From assembly GCF_013390595.1 (NCBI RefSeq), contig NZ_JACAWV010000022.1, forward strand, positions 1-64,000: DNA of 64,000 bases, in the 5' to 3' direction. Shown piece after piece: positions 8,185 through 17,527 of this stretch. The stretch is from Rhizobium sp. RM. Lineage in GTDB: Bacteria > Pseudomonadota > Alphaproteobacteria > Rhizobiales > Rhizobiaceae. The first letter of the stretch is position 1, and each line of letters opens with the position of its first letter. The notes beneath the pieces are model-generated. The model saw only the letters and a program-made list of their open reading frames with translations, did not search any database and was not told where the DNA came from. Position numbers and translations under genes: made by a program.

Positions 8185-8967
8185 TCACACCCTTGTCATC
8201 TTGGAAAAGCAGCGAAACGCATTTTCCGTGGTGATTTCGGCCATGCGCTCATAGGAAACGCCATGCACCTCGGCCAAAACCTCTGCCGTGTTGACGACAT
8301 AGGACGGCTCGTTGCGCTTGCCGCGCCAGCGCTTCGGCGCAAGGTACGGCGCATCGGTTTCCACCAGCAGCCGGTCAAGCGGCACGGTCGCGGCGATATC
8401 GCGGATATCCTGCGATTTCGGGAAGGTCAGAATGCCGGAGAAGGAGACGTAGCCGCCCAGCTCCACGCCCACCCGGGCAAGTTCGGGCCCGGCCGAGAAG
8501 CAATGCAGGATAAAGGGGAAAGCCCCCTTGCCGCTTTCATCCGTCAGGATCGAAATCATGTCTTCATCGGCGCTGCGGCTGTGAATGACGAGCGGCAGTT
8601 TCGTGACGCGGGCAGCTTCGATATGGCGCAACAGACCGGTTTTCTGGTCTTCCGGCGTCTGCGTATCGTAGAAATAATCGAGCCCGGCCTCGCCGATCGC
8701 CACGATCTTGTCGTGGCTGTTGGCCAGCCGGATCAGGTCTTCGGCCTGAATGTCCAGCTCCTCGTTCGCACTGTTCGGGTGCGTGCCGACAGAGCAGAAC
8801 ACGGACGGATATTTCTCGACGATCTTCAGCAGTTCCGGCAGACGCCGCACTCTGGTCGAGATCGTCACCATCTGGCTGACGCCGGACGCGTGAGCGCGGG
8901 CGATGATCTCGTCGCGCTCAGCATCGAAGTCCGGAAAATCCAGATGGCAATGGGTATCGATCAGCAT
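8185..8967 (-). CDS. TatD-family metal-dependent hydrolase
   Basis: 260 residues of the TatD/YcfH amidohydrolase barrel: metal site DTHCHLDFPDF at the N-terminus, GEAGLDYFYD, LPLVIHSR, FILHCFSAG, and the C-terminal LVETDAPYLAPKRWRGKRNEP signature. Family members act as metal-dependent 3'-5' DNases or RNases. I prefer the ATG at 8967, which has AGAGG about ten bases upstream. A TTG at 8976, overlapping the metG stop, would add three residues. It is translationally close to metG and sits in the usual metG-tatD order. Confidence 0.92.
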   Translation of the reverse strand: MLIDTHCHLDFPDFDAERDEIIARAHASGVSQMVTISTRVRRLPELLKIVEKYPSVFCSVGTHPNSANEELDIQAEDLIRLANSHDKIVAIGEAGLDYFYDTQTPEDQKTGLLRHIEAARVTKLPLVIHSRSADEDMISILTDESGKGAFPFILHCFSAGPELARVGVELGGYVSFSGILTFPKSQDIRDIAATVPLDRLLVETDAPYLAPKRWRGKRNEPSYVVNTAEVLAEVHGVSYERMAEITTENAFRCFSKMTRV

Positions 8968-8972
8968 GGCGC

Positions 8973-10523
8973 TCAAGCCTCTGGCGCCACGTAACGCGGG
9001 AAGACCGGCTTCGGTGCTTCAAGTGGCGTGCCCGGTACCAGACGGCCAGCTTCGCCAAGCGCTGCGAAGTCGCGCTTGTCCGCCGGTGCTGCCACCAGAT
9101 CCAGCAGCTTGTCGCACGATTCCGGCATGAACGGCTGCAGCAGAATGCCGATCTGGCGCACCACTTCTGCCGTTACGTAAAGCACGGTGCCCATACGCTC
9201 CGGGTCGGTCTTTTTCAGCGCCCAGGGTTCCTGGCTGGCGAAATAACGGTCGGTTTCCGAAACAACGGCAATGATGGCGGCAAGCGCGCGATGGATAAGC
9301 TGCTTGTCCATTTCCTCGCGGCAGATGGCCAAAAGCCCATCGGCGGAAGCCAGCATCGCCTTGTCTTCGTCGTTAAAGGCGCCGGGCGTCGGGATCTGGC
9401 CGTCGCAATTCTTCACGATCATCGACAGAGAGCGGCTGGCAAGGTTGCCGATACCGTTGGCAAGGTCCGCATTGATGCGGGTGGCGATGCCTTCTTCGCT
9501 GTAGCTGCCGTCCTGTCCGAAGGAAACTTCGCGCAGGAAGAAGTAACGCACCGGGTCGAGACCGAAATGGTTCACCAGATTGACCGGATCGACAACGTTG
9601 CCGAGCGACTTCGACATCTTCTCGCCCTTGTTGAGCAGGAAGCCGTGGGCAAAAACGCGCTTGGGCAGCGGCAGACCGGCGCTCATCAGGAAGGCAGGCC
9701 AGTAGACCGCGTGGAAGCGGATGATGTCCTTGCCGATGATGTGCACGTCGGCCGGCCAGTATTTGGCGCGCGGACCGTTCTTGTCTTCGATGTAGCCGGT
9801 CGCGGTGATGTAGTTGGTCAGCGCGTCGACCCACACATACATGACGTGCTTGGGATCGTTCGGAACCTTGATGCCCCAGTCGAAGGTCGTGCGCGAGATC
9901 GACAGATCCTTCAGGCCCGACTTGACGAAGGACATGATTTCGTTGCGACGCTCGGCCGGGCCGATGAAGTCGGGCTGGTCTTCATAAAGCTTCAGCAGCT
10001 TGTCCTGATATTCGGACAGCTTGAAGAAGTAGCTTGCCTCTTCCACCCATTCCACCGGCGTGCCCTGCGGCCCGTAGCGAACGCCATCGGCGCGCACTTC
10101 GGTTTCGTCTTCGGCGTAATAGGCTTCATCGCGAACGGAATACCAGCCGGCGTAGCTATCCTTGTAGATATCGCCATTGTCGGCCATCAGGTTCCAGATG
10201 TTGCGCGACGTCTCGTGGTGACGCTCTTCCGTGGTGCGGATGAAATCGTCGTTCGAGGCGTTGAGCAGCTTGCCCATTTCGCGGAACTGGTCGGAGTTGC
10301 GCTGCGCCAGTTCTTCCGGCGTGATGCCTTCGGCACGGGCCGTCTGCTGCATCTTCTGGCCGTGTTCGTCGGTTCCGGTCAGGAAGAAGACGTCCTTTCC
10401 ATTCAGGCGCTGGAAGCGCGCCATGGCATCGGTCGCAATCAACTCGTAGGCATGGCCGATATGCGGCTTGCCGTTAGGGTAGGAAATCGCGGTGGTGATG
10501 TAGAAAGGTGTCTTGTCTGTCAT
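8973..10523 (-). CDS. metG: Methionyl-tRNA synthetase
   Basis: 516 residues, class I aminoacyl-tRNA synthetase charging tRNA-Met. The HIGH motif is PHIGHAYE (about residues 20-27) and the KMSKS loop is [10 protein letters not shown] (about 305). The anticodon-binding helical domain fills the C-terminal 150 residues. There is no C-terminal EMAP-like tRNA-binding extension, and the zinc-knuckle cysteines of the E. coli form are missing, as is usual for the short alphaproteobacterial enzyme. It is followed by tatD with overlapping start and stop region. Confidence 0.97.
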   Translation of the reverse strand: MTDKTPFYITTAISYPNGKPHIGHAYELIATDAMARFQRLNGKDVFFLTGTDEHGQKMQQTARAEGITPEELAQRNSDQFREMGKLLNASNDDFIRTTEERHHETSRNIWNLMADNGDIYKDSYAGWYSVRDEAYYAEDETEVRADGVRYGPQGTPVEWVEEASYFFKLSEYQDKLLKLYEDQPDFIGPAERRNEIMSFVKSGLKDLSISRTTFDWGIKVPNDPKHVMYVWVDALTNYITATGYIEDKNGPRAKYWPADVHIIGKDIIRFHAVYWPAFLMSAGLPLPKRVFAHGFLLNKGEKMSKSLGNVVDPVNLVNHFGLDPVRYFFLREVSFGQDGSYSEEGIATRINADLANGIGNLASRSLSMIVKNCDGQIPTPGAFNDEDKAMLASADGLLAICREEMDKQLIHRALAAIIAVVSETDRYFASQEPWALKKTDPERMGTVLYVTAEVVRQIGILLQPFMPESCDKLLDLVAAPADKRDFAALGEAGRLVPGTPLEAPKPVFPRYVAPEA

Positions 10524-10627
10524 GACGCTCGATCGGCTTTGCGGACTGTTTTTTGGATAGACCGCTCTTAAACCATTGTTCGCACCAGCGAAAGCGAAAG
10601 CCGCACGATTTGTACGATCTATCGGTT

Positions 10628-11653
10628 TCAGACGCCGCGAATGTCTTCGAGGATGGACAGCACCATCTGTTTCTTGTCGAGATTGTAGGCGGTTGCGACC
10701 GTAATGCGCTCCGAAAGCGTGGAAGAAAGTCGCGCATGCCGCTCTGCAGCATTGATGTCGCCGGCAATCGCCAGCGCCCTCGCCTGATCCATCAGCGCTT
10801 CGGTGGCATGTTCCATGAAGAAGCCCAGAATGACATCGCCGTCCTTCTGCGCCAGCACGTCTGCCAGCTTGTGCATCAGCTTGCGCGCTGCTGGGCCTTC
10901 CGCCGTCATCACCTCGGAAAATACCTCGACGATATCGCTGCCGCCATAGTTCACCAGCTTCAATGCCTGCGCCACGCTGCCCTTGGAGGCTGCAAGCAGC
11001 GCATCGCGCTTTTCGCCGCTGGTGCTGATGTCGAGATTGTCGAGCGCCCGGACCATGTCGTTGTCGGACAGCGGCAGCATGCGCAGCGGCATGCAGCGCG
11101 AACGGATGGTCGGCAGCAGCTTTCCCGGCGCATGCGAGAGAACCAGGAACATCGCCCGTTTCGGCGGCTCCTCGAGAATTTTCAGGATCGCGTTGGCGGC
11201 GTTACGGTTCAGATCGTCAGCCGGGTCGATGATGACGATACGCCAGTTGCCGGTGCCCGAGGTCTGCGAGAAGAAGTGTCCTGCCCGCCGCACCTCGTCC
11301 ACGGTAATGGCGGATTTCACCCGACCGGTCTTTTCATCGACAGGGCGTGTCAGATGCAGAAGATTGTGCGAGGCACCGGAGGTGATCTGGCGGCTGACCA
11401 GCGATTGCGGGTCCGGATCGGCCATCTCGGCCGGCGCAAGCGCCGGGTCGGGGTGGCTCAGCACATGGTTGGCAAAACGGAAGGCCAGCGTCGCCTTGCC
11501 GATACCCTCGGGACCTTCGATCAGAATGGCATGGTGGCCTTTGCCGGACCGGTAGGATTGCGCCAGAAAGGCTTCCGCCTCGGCGTGACCGAAGAGTCTG
11601 GTATTCTGCTGCGGAGCGATGGCGCCGTCGAGAACGCCCTGAACCTCGCTCAT
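10628..11653 (-). CDS. holB: DNA polymerase III subunit delta'
   Basis: 341 residues. The AAA+ clamp-loader fold is shown by the P-loop [19 protein letters not shown] (about residues 40-58), the sensor region [28 protein letters not shown] and the [19 protein letters not shown] strand. Delta' is the stator of the sliding-clamp loader. The zinc-module cysteines of E. coli delta' are not all present, which is common in this class. Its ATG overlaps the tmk stop by four bases, the standard tmk-holB arrangement. Confidence 0.95.
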   Translation of the reverse strand: MSEVQGVLDGAIAPQQNTRLFGHAEAEAFLAQSYRSGKGHHAILIEGPEGIGKATLAFRFANHVLSHPDPALAPAEMADPDPQSLVSRQITSGASHNLLHLTRPVDEKTGRVKSAITVDEVRRAGHFFSQTSGTGNWRIVIIDPADDLNRNAANAILKILEEPPKRAMFLVLSHAPGKLLPTIRSRCMPLRMLPLSDNDMVRALDNLDISTSGEKRDALLAASKGSVAQALKLVNYGGSDIVEVFSEVMTAEGPAARKLMHKLADVLAQKDGDVILGFFMEHATEALMDQARALAIAGDINAAERHARLSSTLSERITVATAYNLDKKQMVLSILEDIRGV

Positions 11654-12321
11654 GGTGTCTCGCTCGCGGTTTCCCTGAACCGCTCCAGCAGAGGTTCGAC
11701 GAAGGACATCACGTCGTCGGTGACGCGCTCTTCCGGCTGATCGGCATTGACGATGCGGCAGCGGCGCGGTTCGGCAAGCGCAATATCGAGATAGGCTTCG
11801 CGGCGCTTTTCATGCGTCTCGATCTCTTCCTTTTCGAAGCGATCGGGCGTTGCCCCCTCATCGGCGCGCTTTCTCGCGCGTGCCAGACCCTTTTCAGCGG
11901 CGATGTCGAAGATCAGCGTCAGGTCGGGTACCAGGCCATCAACGGCGATGCGCTGCAATGTCTCGATGAAGTCCGGTTCCAGATTGCCTGTGGTACCCTG
12001 ATAGACACGCGAGGAATCGAGAAAGCGGTCGCAGAGCACCACGGCACCCTTGTTCAGTGCCGGACGGATCACCTCTTCGACGTGGTCGTTGCGTGCTGCG
12101 GCAAACAGAATGGCCTCCATGCGAACGCCAAATGATTCTGCCGCACCCGACAGCAGCACATGCCGCACCGCCTCGGCGCCTGCGGAGCCGCCCGGCTCCC
12201 GCGTCACGATCACATCGAGACCACGCTTGCGCAAAGCCTCGGCAAGCGTGCGAATCTGCGTCGACTTGCCGGCTCCCTCGCCGCCTTCAAAGCTGATGAA
12301 CAATCCGGTCTTTTCAGACAA
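11650..12321 (-). CDS. tmk: Thymidylate kinase
   Basis: 223 residues. P-loop [12 protein letters not shown] (about residues 10-21), the [14 protein letters not shown] motif that contacts dTMP, the [13 protein letters not shown] motif and a lid segment [16 protein letters not shown]. It phosphorylates dTMP to dTDP. It is co-transcribed and overlapping with holB, and follows the carboxypeptidase gene with a gap of 77 bases. Confidence 0.97.
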   Translation of the reverse strand: MSEKTGLFISFEGGEGAGKSTQIRTLAEALRKRGLDVIVTREPGGSAGAEAVRHVLLSGAAESFGVRMEAILFAAARNDHVEEVIRPALNKGAVVLCDRFLDSSRVYQGTTGNLEPDFIETLQRIAVDGLVPDLTLIFDIAAEKGLARARKRADEGATPDRFEKEEIETHEKRREAYLDIALAEPRRCRIVNADQPEERVTDDVMSFVEPLLERFRETASETP

Positions 12322-12398
12322 AGCGATTTCCTGTGCAGTCTTCTTTTTGAATCCGGGTTCTGTTTAGACCATATCGCCGGCTTGTAAAACAGCCGCGT

Positions 12399-13607
12399 TC
12401 AAAGCCAGAAGAGCAGCAGTTCTTTCAGTGCGCCCGTGGCGTTCTGGGTCAGGGTGCCCTTGCCAACCGCCGTGGTGGCGTAAAGCGGCACTTCGCGCAG
12501 CAGCCGTTCGCCCGAAAATACCCGAAGCGTGCCGGCATTGGCGCCATTTTCCAGCGGCGCGCGAAGCGGCCAGTTGTAGACGATGCGGCCGGAAAGCCGA
12601 TCGGGATTGTTGACCGGCACCAGCACGCTGATGTCCTCACCCGGCGCCAGATCGATATGCGAGACATCGCCGCCATAGACGCTGACCGAGCCGACCGCCT
12701 CCCCCTTTGCGAAGAGGTGGCGTTTTTCGAAGTTCGTCAGGCCCCAGTCCACCACCCGGCGGGCTTCCTCCTGACGGGTCTTTTCGTCGGCAATGCCGGC
12801 AAGCGCCAGATAAACGCGCCGTCCATCACGCCCGGCCGAAACCACGGCGGCGTAGCCACTGCCTTCGGCAAAACCGAGGCCCATGCCGTCAATGCCGACC
12901 CCAAGCGCCAGCAGCGTGTTCTTGTTGCGCTGGAAAATCCGGTTCCATTCGAAATCCGGCTTGGTGAAAAGCCCGTACTGATCCGGATAGGTATCATGCA
13001 GATGCTGGGCGAGCCGCACCATGTCCTTCGCCGTTGTCTGGTTGCCGGGGTCGGGCAAACCGGTGGAGTTGGCAAAGGTGCTGCGGTTCATGCCAAGTTC
13101 TGCCGCCCGTGTCGTCATGCGCTTTGCAAAGGCCGCATCCGATCCCGCCATGCCTTCGGCCACGATGATGCAGCCATCATTGGCGTTCTGCACGATGATG
13201 CCGGTCAGGAGATCGTTGATGCCAACGGAGGATTTGAGCTGCGCGAACATCGTCGAGGTTCTGGAGGGCGCCCCGCCCGTTCGCCAGGCGTATTCGGAAA
13301 CGGGATATTGCGTCTCGGCGGAAACCTCGCCCTTTTTCAGCGCATCCAGCATCACCTCGACCGTCATCAGCTTGGCAAGCGATGCGGGAGGGAAATTCTG
13401 GCTTTCATTCTGGGTCAGAAGCACCGTGCCGGTTTCGGCATCGATCATATAGGCCTGTTCGGCCTTGGCAATGAAGGGGGCTGTCTGGGCGCCAGCGCCT
13501 GTGCTGCCGGCAACAGCGACTGCAAGCACAACGGAAAGCCGGAAGAATGACCGTTGGAATGCCTTGCCCAGATCGCCGCCCAGATCACCGCCCATGTCGC
13601 CCCGCAT
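12399..13607 (-). CDS. D-alanyl-D-alanine carboxypeptidase-like protein with degenerate active site
   Basis: 402 residues of the peptidase S11 (DacF/PBP5) family with a signal segment (about residues 20-41, ending GAGA-Q) that targets it to the periplasm. The first active-site motif is intact: S76-L-A-K79 in PPASLAKLM. The second motif, normally SxN, reads NAN (141-143). The third, normally KTG in a VDGLKTGHT context, reads GLG (243-245, in DGMGLGFAEGSGY). Loss of the KTG lysine would be expected to weaken or abolish carboxypeptidase activity, so this may be a penicillin-binding scaffold. The N-terminus carries a short GGDLGGD repeat; ATG at 13595 is an alternative start. It precedes tmk in the same direction. 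Confidence 0.85.
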   Translation of the reverse strand: MRGDMGGDLGGDLGKAFQRSFFRLSVVLAVAVAGSTGAGAQTAPFIAKAEQAYMIDAETGTVLLTQNESQNFPPASLAKLMTVEVMLDALKKGEVSAETQYPVSEYAWRTGGAPSRTSTMFAQLKSSVGINDLLTGIIVQNANDGCIIVAEGMAGSDAAFAKRMTTRAAELGMNRSTFANSTGLPDPGNQTTAKDMVRLAQHLHDTYPDQYGLFTKPDFEWNRIFQRNKNTLLALGVGIDGMGLGFAEGSGYAAVVSAGRDGRRVYLALAGIADEKTRQEEARRVVDWGLTNFEKRHLFAKGEAVGSVSVYGGDVSHIDLAPGEDISVLVPVNNPDRLSGRIVYNWPLRAPLENGANAGTLRVFSGERLLREVPLYATTAVGKGTLTQNATGALKELLLFWL

Positions 13608-13650
13608 GGCCGCCGTTCAGATAACGGCGGCAGAAAATTCACTTTGACCG

Positions 13651-14733
13651 TCAGCGCTTCGCGTTCTGACGCTTTACGTAAGCGAGAATGGACTCTTCGT
13701 TGAGCGCACCGCGATCTGTCAGAACGCTGTCGAAGGCCTGAGATGCCTTGGAAACGGACGCTTCCTCGGAATAGGCGGCGGCATATTTGGACGATGGCGT
13801 CGGAACGCGCAGGTAATGACCGCCGGGATCGTTGGGCGCACGCAGGAAGTCACCATCCGGGCGCTCGGCCAGGAACGGACCGATTTCCGGCAGAACGACG
13901 AACTGCTCAAACGTCTGCGGCGCGCTGTTGACCAGCGGCATGGCCTGCAGGGCGGCATTCTTCTTGGAACCCACCAGCGCCGTCTGGGTCGAGCCGCTGT
14001 AAGACGGGCTGGACGCCGGAACGGGAACGAAATTCGGAGAGGCCGAAGCCACCATCACGCCGGTTGCGATCTGGCCTTCAGGTGCAACGCCTGGAGCGCG
14101 CGAGCCCTTCGGAATGTACGAGGCCATCAGGTAAGGCATGTCATGGCCGTCGAGCGGCGCACGTCCGGCATATTGTACGCGCACATTCGCGGTGCCGGTT
14201 CTCTTCATGTCGAGAAGGTCTGCGGTCTTGCTGGAAACGTCGATCAGGCGTCCTTCATGGAAAGGACCGCGATCGTTGACGCGCACCAGAACCGAGGAGC
14301 CGTTTTCCATGTTGGTGATGCGGGCATAGCTGGGCAGCGGGAATGTCGGGTGGGCGGCAGACAGGTGTTCCTTGTCGTAGACTTCGCCGTTCGCCGTCAG
14401 GCGACCGTGGAATGCGGAGCCGTACCAGGATGCAAGACCGGTCTTGTTGTAGCCCGGCTCTTCCTTCGGGAAATAACGACGTCCCTTCACCGTGTAGGCG
14501 TTGCCAACCAGTTCGCGGCCGCCACCCTTGGGAATGTTGTGGCCATCAGCCACACGCGGGCTGGCCTTCACGCCGTATTCCGATTCGGAGAAATACTCTT
14601 TGCTGCGCTTTTGCTTCGGTTTGGTTTCTGAGGTGGTCGAGCACGACGCTGCCGCAGCGCACAGCACGGAAATCGCAAGCAACTTAACGCCCGACTTGGC
14701 GTTGATGCCGAGTTTCTTAACCGGAGAATTCAA
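13651..14733 (-). CDS. rlpA: RlpA-like septal ring lytic transglycosylase lipoprotein
   Basis: About 360 residues from the TTG at 14733; an in-frame ATG at 14814 would add 27 Cys-rich residues that do not look like a signal peptide. With the TTG start the protein begins with a lysine-rich n-region and a lipobox-like LLAISVLCAAAASC, so it is probably an outer-membrane-attached lipoprotein. The double-psi beta-barrel domain is clear: GLASWYGSAFHGRLTANGE, then SVLVRVNDRGPFHEGRLIDVS with the catalytic Asp in the NDRGPF motif. RlpA cleaves denuded glycan at division sites. The C-terminal 150 residues are low-complexity and no SPOR domain is visible. The gene is next to a carboxypeptidase-like gene, consistent with envelope work. 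Confidence 0.88.
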   Translation of the reverse strand: MNSPVKKLGINAKSGVKLLAISVLCAAAASCSTTSETKPKQKRSKEYFSESEYGVKASPRVADGHNIPKGGGRELVGNAYTVKGRRYFPKEEPGYNKTGLASWYGSAFHGRLTANGEVYDKEHLSAAHPTFPLPSYARITNMENGSSVLVRVNDRGPFHEGRLIDVSSKTADLLDMKRTGTANVRVQYAGRAPLDGHDMPYLMASYIPKGSRAPGVAPEGQIATGVMVASASPNFVPVPASSPSYSGSTQTALVGSKKNAALQAMPLVNSAPQTFEQFVVLPEIGPFLAERPDGDFLRAPNDPGGHYLRVPTPSSKYAAAYSEEASVSKASQAFDSVLTDRGALNEESILAYVKRQNAKR

Positions 14734-14819
14734 ATCGTCTGTCCCACGCTGCTTGCAGGTCGGTGAACCGCACCCTCTTTTACTTCGATTGCATTGCCCC
14801 TGCCATCGAAGCACCTAAC

Positions 14820-15023
14820 AGTCGTTTAATCTTGTGCATAACGTGGCGAAAATGCGAACGACTTCTGCAAAATCGATAAAATTGTAACGAACGTGGTTAA
14901 TGAAGTGTTGCAAAATGAACCATCTTCACGGTGGCCTTTTCTGCATAAAGCGCTTTGATTACAGTGATTTAACGGGAAAATTGGTGTAAAGACACCCTAT
15001 CCCGCCAATCCGGCGGGATTTTT
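14820..15023 (+). ncRNA. Candidate small RNA ending in an orphan terminator
   Basis: An intrinsic terminator on the plus strand (see 14999-15023) has no plus-strand gene upstream, only the minus-strand rlpA start at about 14733 or 14814. The stretch from about 14820 is AT-richer than its surroundings and has no ORF. A short non-coding transcript is the simplest explanation. The 5' end is a guess and I see no clear promoter. Confidence 0.3.
14999..15023 (+). terminator. Rho-independent terminator without an upstream gene
   Basis: An 8-bp stem (ATCCCGCC with GGCGGGAT) around AATCC is followed by TTTT on the plus strand. Genes on both sides run on the minus strand. Confidence 0.7.
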
Positions 15024-15057
15024 GCGGCACACATGGCCCGGATTGGCCTGAAATGCC

Positions 15058-15240
15058 TTATTTCGATGTTGCAGCGTGCAGACGGGCCACCAGATAGTCG
15101 TAGCTTTCCATCACCTGAACACGGTCGTTCGGTCCACGAACGATCATCGCGCCCTGTGCCAAAGGCAGGATCTGCAGCACGTGATCGAAGTTGATTGCAA
15201 ACTTCTGACTGTTGCCAACAGCGGTGACTTCAATCCACAT
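15058..15240 (-). CDS. Small conserved protein of unknown function (60 aa)
   Basis: 60 residues, starting MWIEVTAVGNSQKFAINFDHVLQILPL. The pattern is a compact beta-rich domain with one hydrophobic strand (GAMIVRG) and a C-terminal helix (SYDYLVARLHAA). GAAGGGGC precedes the ATG at a suitable distance. I do not recognise a family; the start WIEV, the regular strand pattern and good codon use support a real gene. It stands alone between the candidate small RNA and a small membrane protein. Confidence 0.65.
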   Translation of the reverse strand: MWIEVTAVGNSQKFAINFDHVLQILPLAQGAMIVRGPNDRVQVMESYDYLVARLHAATSK

Positions 15241-15357
15241 AAATAGCCCCTTCGAGAATCATATTTCCGAAGGATTTTATAAAGGCAGGATTGAAACTCT
15301 CAACCGCTTATCGATGCTTGTCAGACAACGAATTGGCTGCCGCAGCACCGCCAGCCA

Positions 15358-15627
15358 TCACGTCTTCGCCAGTTGCCAGATCAGCCCTGCCGCCAGAACG
15401 GCCGGCACGGCGAACACAACGAGCAGGATCGGCAGTTCCTGGGCAATCGTGTAGCCGGCTTTGGTCACCCCAACCGTCATGTTGGCGAGCGACATGACCA
15501 GCCACACGGGCACGAACCATTTCGCCCCGGTGACGATGCCAGCGGTATCGCCACCCCAGAGTTTGCCGAACAGGGCAAACAGACCCAACAGAACCGCGCC
15601 GCCACCGATGACTGATACCATGTGCAT
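15358..15627 (-). CDS. Small membrane protein (89 aa), function unknown
   Basis: The reading frame is open from 15747, but MHMVSVIGG at 15627 is the best start because GAGGGC lies just upstream and the first helix then begins at once. Three hydrophobic segments are visible (VIGGGAVLLGLFALFG, WFVPVWLVMSLANMTVGV and LPILLVVFAVPAVLAAGLIW). The protein probably spans the inner membrane three times. It ends 70 bases from the SDR gene on the same strand. No family recognised. Confidence 0.7.
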   Translation of the reverse strand: MHMVSVIGGGAVLLGLFALFGKLWGGDTAGIVTGAKWFVPVWLVMSLANMTVGVTKAGYTIAQELPILLVVFAVPAVLAAGLIWQLAKT

Positions 15628-15695
15628 GTCTTGCCCTCGCCCTTTACCCTCTTGAAGAACGCGGCCTGCCTGGATGGACAGGCCGCGCCGTGATG

Positions 15696-16469
15696 TCACT
15701 TGGTGGTGTAACCGCCGTTGACCAGAATGGTCTGGCCCGTCATCCACCAGCCATCGGAAACCATGAAGCGGATATAGGGCACGATATCGGCGATATCGGT
15801 CAAGCCAGTCTTCGAAAAACCGGAAAGTGCGGCGGCCGTCTTGTGGTAGGCCACGGCATCCGCGCCTTCAGCGGGGTAGAAGAACGGCGTATCCATCGGC
15901 CCCGGCCCGATCGCGGTCACCGAGATACCGCGTTCGCCGAACTCCTTGGAGGCGGCGCGGGTAAAATGCTCCACCGGCGCCTTGGTGCCGGCATAGCTCG
16001 CATAGAATGGCGTATAGGCGCCAAGCAGCGAGGTTACCAGCGTCACCAGCTTGCCGTTGTCGTTCAGGTGCTTCCCCGCTTCCTTGATGAAGAAGAAGGC
16101 CGTCTTGGCGTTGACCGCGCTCATGTCGTCATATTCGGCCTCGGAGATATCGAGGATCGGCTTTTTCAGGACCTTGCCGACGGTGTTGATGGCGATGTCC
16201 GGCCGGCCGATGGCGGCGACCGCATCGGCAAACAGCCGTTCCATCGCGCCAGCCGTCGTCAGGTCTGCCTGAAGTGCGACAGCCTCGGCACCGGCCGCCT
16301 TGATGGCCGCCACCGTTGCCTCGGCATCCGCCTTGGTGGCGGCGCTGTTATAGTGCACGCCGATGGCTTTCGCGCCGTGCGCGGCCAGATCGCGGGCAAT
16401 CAGCCCGCCCAGGTTTTTCGCGCCGCCGGCAATGATTACGGTTTTGCCCTTGATGCTGTGATCGGTCAT
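15696..16469 (-). CDS. Short-chain dehydrogenase/reductase
   Basis: 257 residues, classical SDR fold. The nucleotide-binding segment is VIIAGGAKNLGGLIARDL (about residues 11-28), NTVG replaces the usual NNAG, and the catalytic Tyr-Lys pair is in YASYAGTKA. The C-terminus ends MTGQTILVNGGYTTK, typical of NAD(P)-dependent oxidoreductases. The substrate is unknown. It is divergent from a LysR gene whose candidate operator lies between them, so it is probably that regulator's target. Confidence 0.9.
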   Translation of the reverse strand: MTDHSIKGKTVIIAGGAKNLGGLIARDLAAHGAKAIGVHYNSAATKADAEATVAAIKAAGAEAVALQADLTTAGAMERLFADAVAAIGRPDIAINTVGKVLKKPILDISEAEYDDMSAVNAKTAFFFIKEAGKHLNDNGKLVTLVTSLLGAYTPFYASYAGTKAPVEHFTRAASKEFGERGISVTAIGPGPMDTPFFYPAEGADAVAYHKTAAALSGFSKTGLTDIADIVPYIRFMVSDGWWMTGQTILVNGGYTTK

Positions 16470-16561
16470 GGGTGGCCTCCTTTGCCAATGGGCGGCCGCA
16501 TTGCGACCGCTTTCATGCAGGAACCATATCGTCTAGGATTGGCCGATAAAGGCAGTCGTTC

Positions 16562-16576
16562 TGACATCACTTGTCA
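16562..16576. promoter_or_regulatory. Candidate LysR operator between SDR and LysR genes
   Basis: An inverted repeat TGACA-N5-TGTCA, with further symmetry outside (TTC and GAA), lies in the divergent intergenic region, 30 bases before the preferred LysR start. Its size and T-to-A spacing suit LysR-type regulators. Confidence 0.5.
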
Positions 16577-16606
16577 GGAAATCCGCACAATAAAGGTGCC
16601 CGCATC

Positions 16607-17509
16607 TTGGACCGTATCGACCTCTTCCGCATCTTTGCGCGTGTTGTTGAATGCTCCAGCTTCACCCGCGCCGCCGATATGCTTGGCGTGCCCCGGTCCT
16701 CGGTCTCGGCAGCGGTGCAGGAGCTGGAAGGACGTGTCGGTGCGCGGCTGCTTCACCGCACCACGCGCAGCGTTTCACCCACACAGGATGGCGTTGCCTT
16801 CTATGAGCGTTGCCAGCGGGTCATCGCCGATGTCGAGGAGACGGAAAACCTCTTCCGCCAGACGGCGGCACAACCATCCGGCCGTCTCCGGATCGACGTG
16901 CCGGGCCGCATCGGCCGGCTGATCATCGCGCCTGCCCTGCCCGGCTTTCTCGATCTTTACCCGCAGATCGACATCGATCTCGGTGTCACTGACCGGGCCA
17001 TCAACCTCATTGAAGACAGCGTCGATTGTGTGCTGCGCGTCGGGCCGTTGCGCGACTCCGGGCTGATTGCACGACCGATCGGCAGATTGCCGCTCATCAA
17101 CGTTGCGAGCCCCGATTATGTCGCCCGCCACGGAAAGCCGCAGACACCTGACGATCTTGAACGTCACTGGGCGGTGAATTACGCCTCACCCTCCAGCGGC
17201 CGGGTCGAGGATTGGGAGTGGATGGAGGACGGTGTGTTGCGCACCAAAGCCATGCGTGGCCGCGTCACCGCCAACAGCGCCGAAGCCTATATCGCCTGCG
17301 CACTCGCCGGCCTCGGCCTGATCCAGATCCCGGCTTATGACGTGCGCGCCCACCTGGAGGCCGGTGAACTGGTCGAAGTCATGCCCGGCCACCGTGCCGA
17401 AGCCATGCCCATGGCCCTGCTCTACCCCCATCGCCAACACCTCTCCCGCCGCCTGCAGGTCTTCGCGGACTGGCTGGAAGCCCTGCTGAAGCGGCAGCTT
17501 CTGGCTTAG
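16607..17509 (+). CDS. LysR-family transcriptional regulator
   Basis: About 300 residues from the TTG at 16607, giving MDRIDLFRIFARVVECSSF, the standard LysR start; AAAGGTG precedes it. A TTG at 16571 would add 12 residues but falls inside the candidate operator. The winged HTH is FTRAADMLGVPRSSVSAAVQELE, followed by RLLHRTTRSV, then a periplasmic-binding-protein-like effector domain (about 90-300). It is divergent from the SDR gene and most likely regulates it and itself. The effector is unknown. Confidence 0.92.
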   Translation: MDRIDLFRIFARVVECSSFTRAADMLGVPRSSVSAAVQELEGRVGARLLHRTTRSVSPTQDGVAFYERCQRVIADVEETENLFRQTAAQPSGRLRIDVPGRIGRLIIAPALPGFLDLYPQIDIDLGVTDRAINLIEDSVDCVLRVGPLRDSGLIARPIGRLPLINVASPDYVARHGKPQTPDDLERHWAVNYASPSSGRVEDWEWMEDGVLRTKAMRGRVTANSAEAYIACALAGLGLIQIPAYDVRAHLEAGELVEVMPGHRAEAMPMALLYPHRQHLSRRLQVFADWLEALLKRQLLA

Positions 17510-17527
17510 GCAGACGGATGTGAGGTA

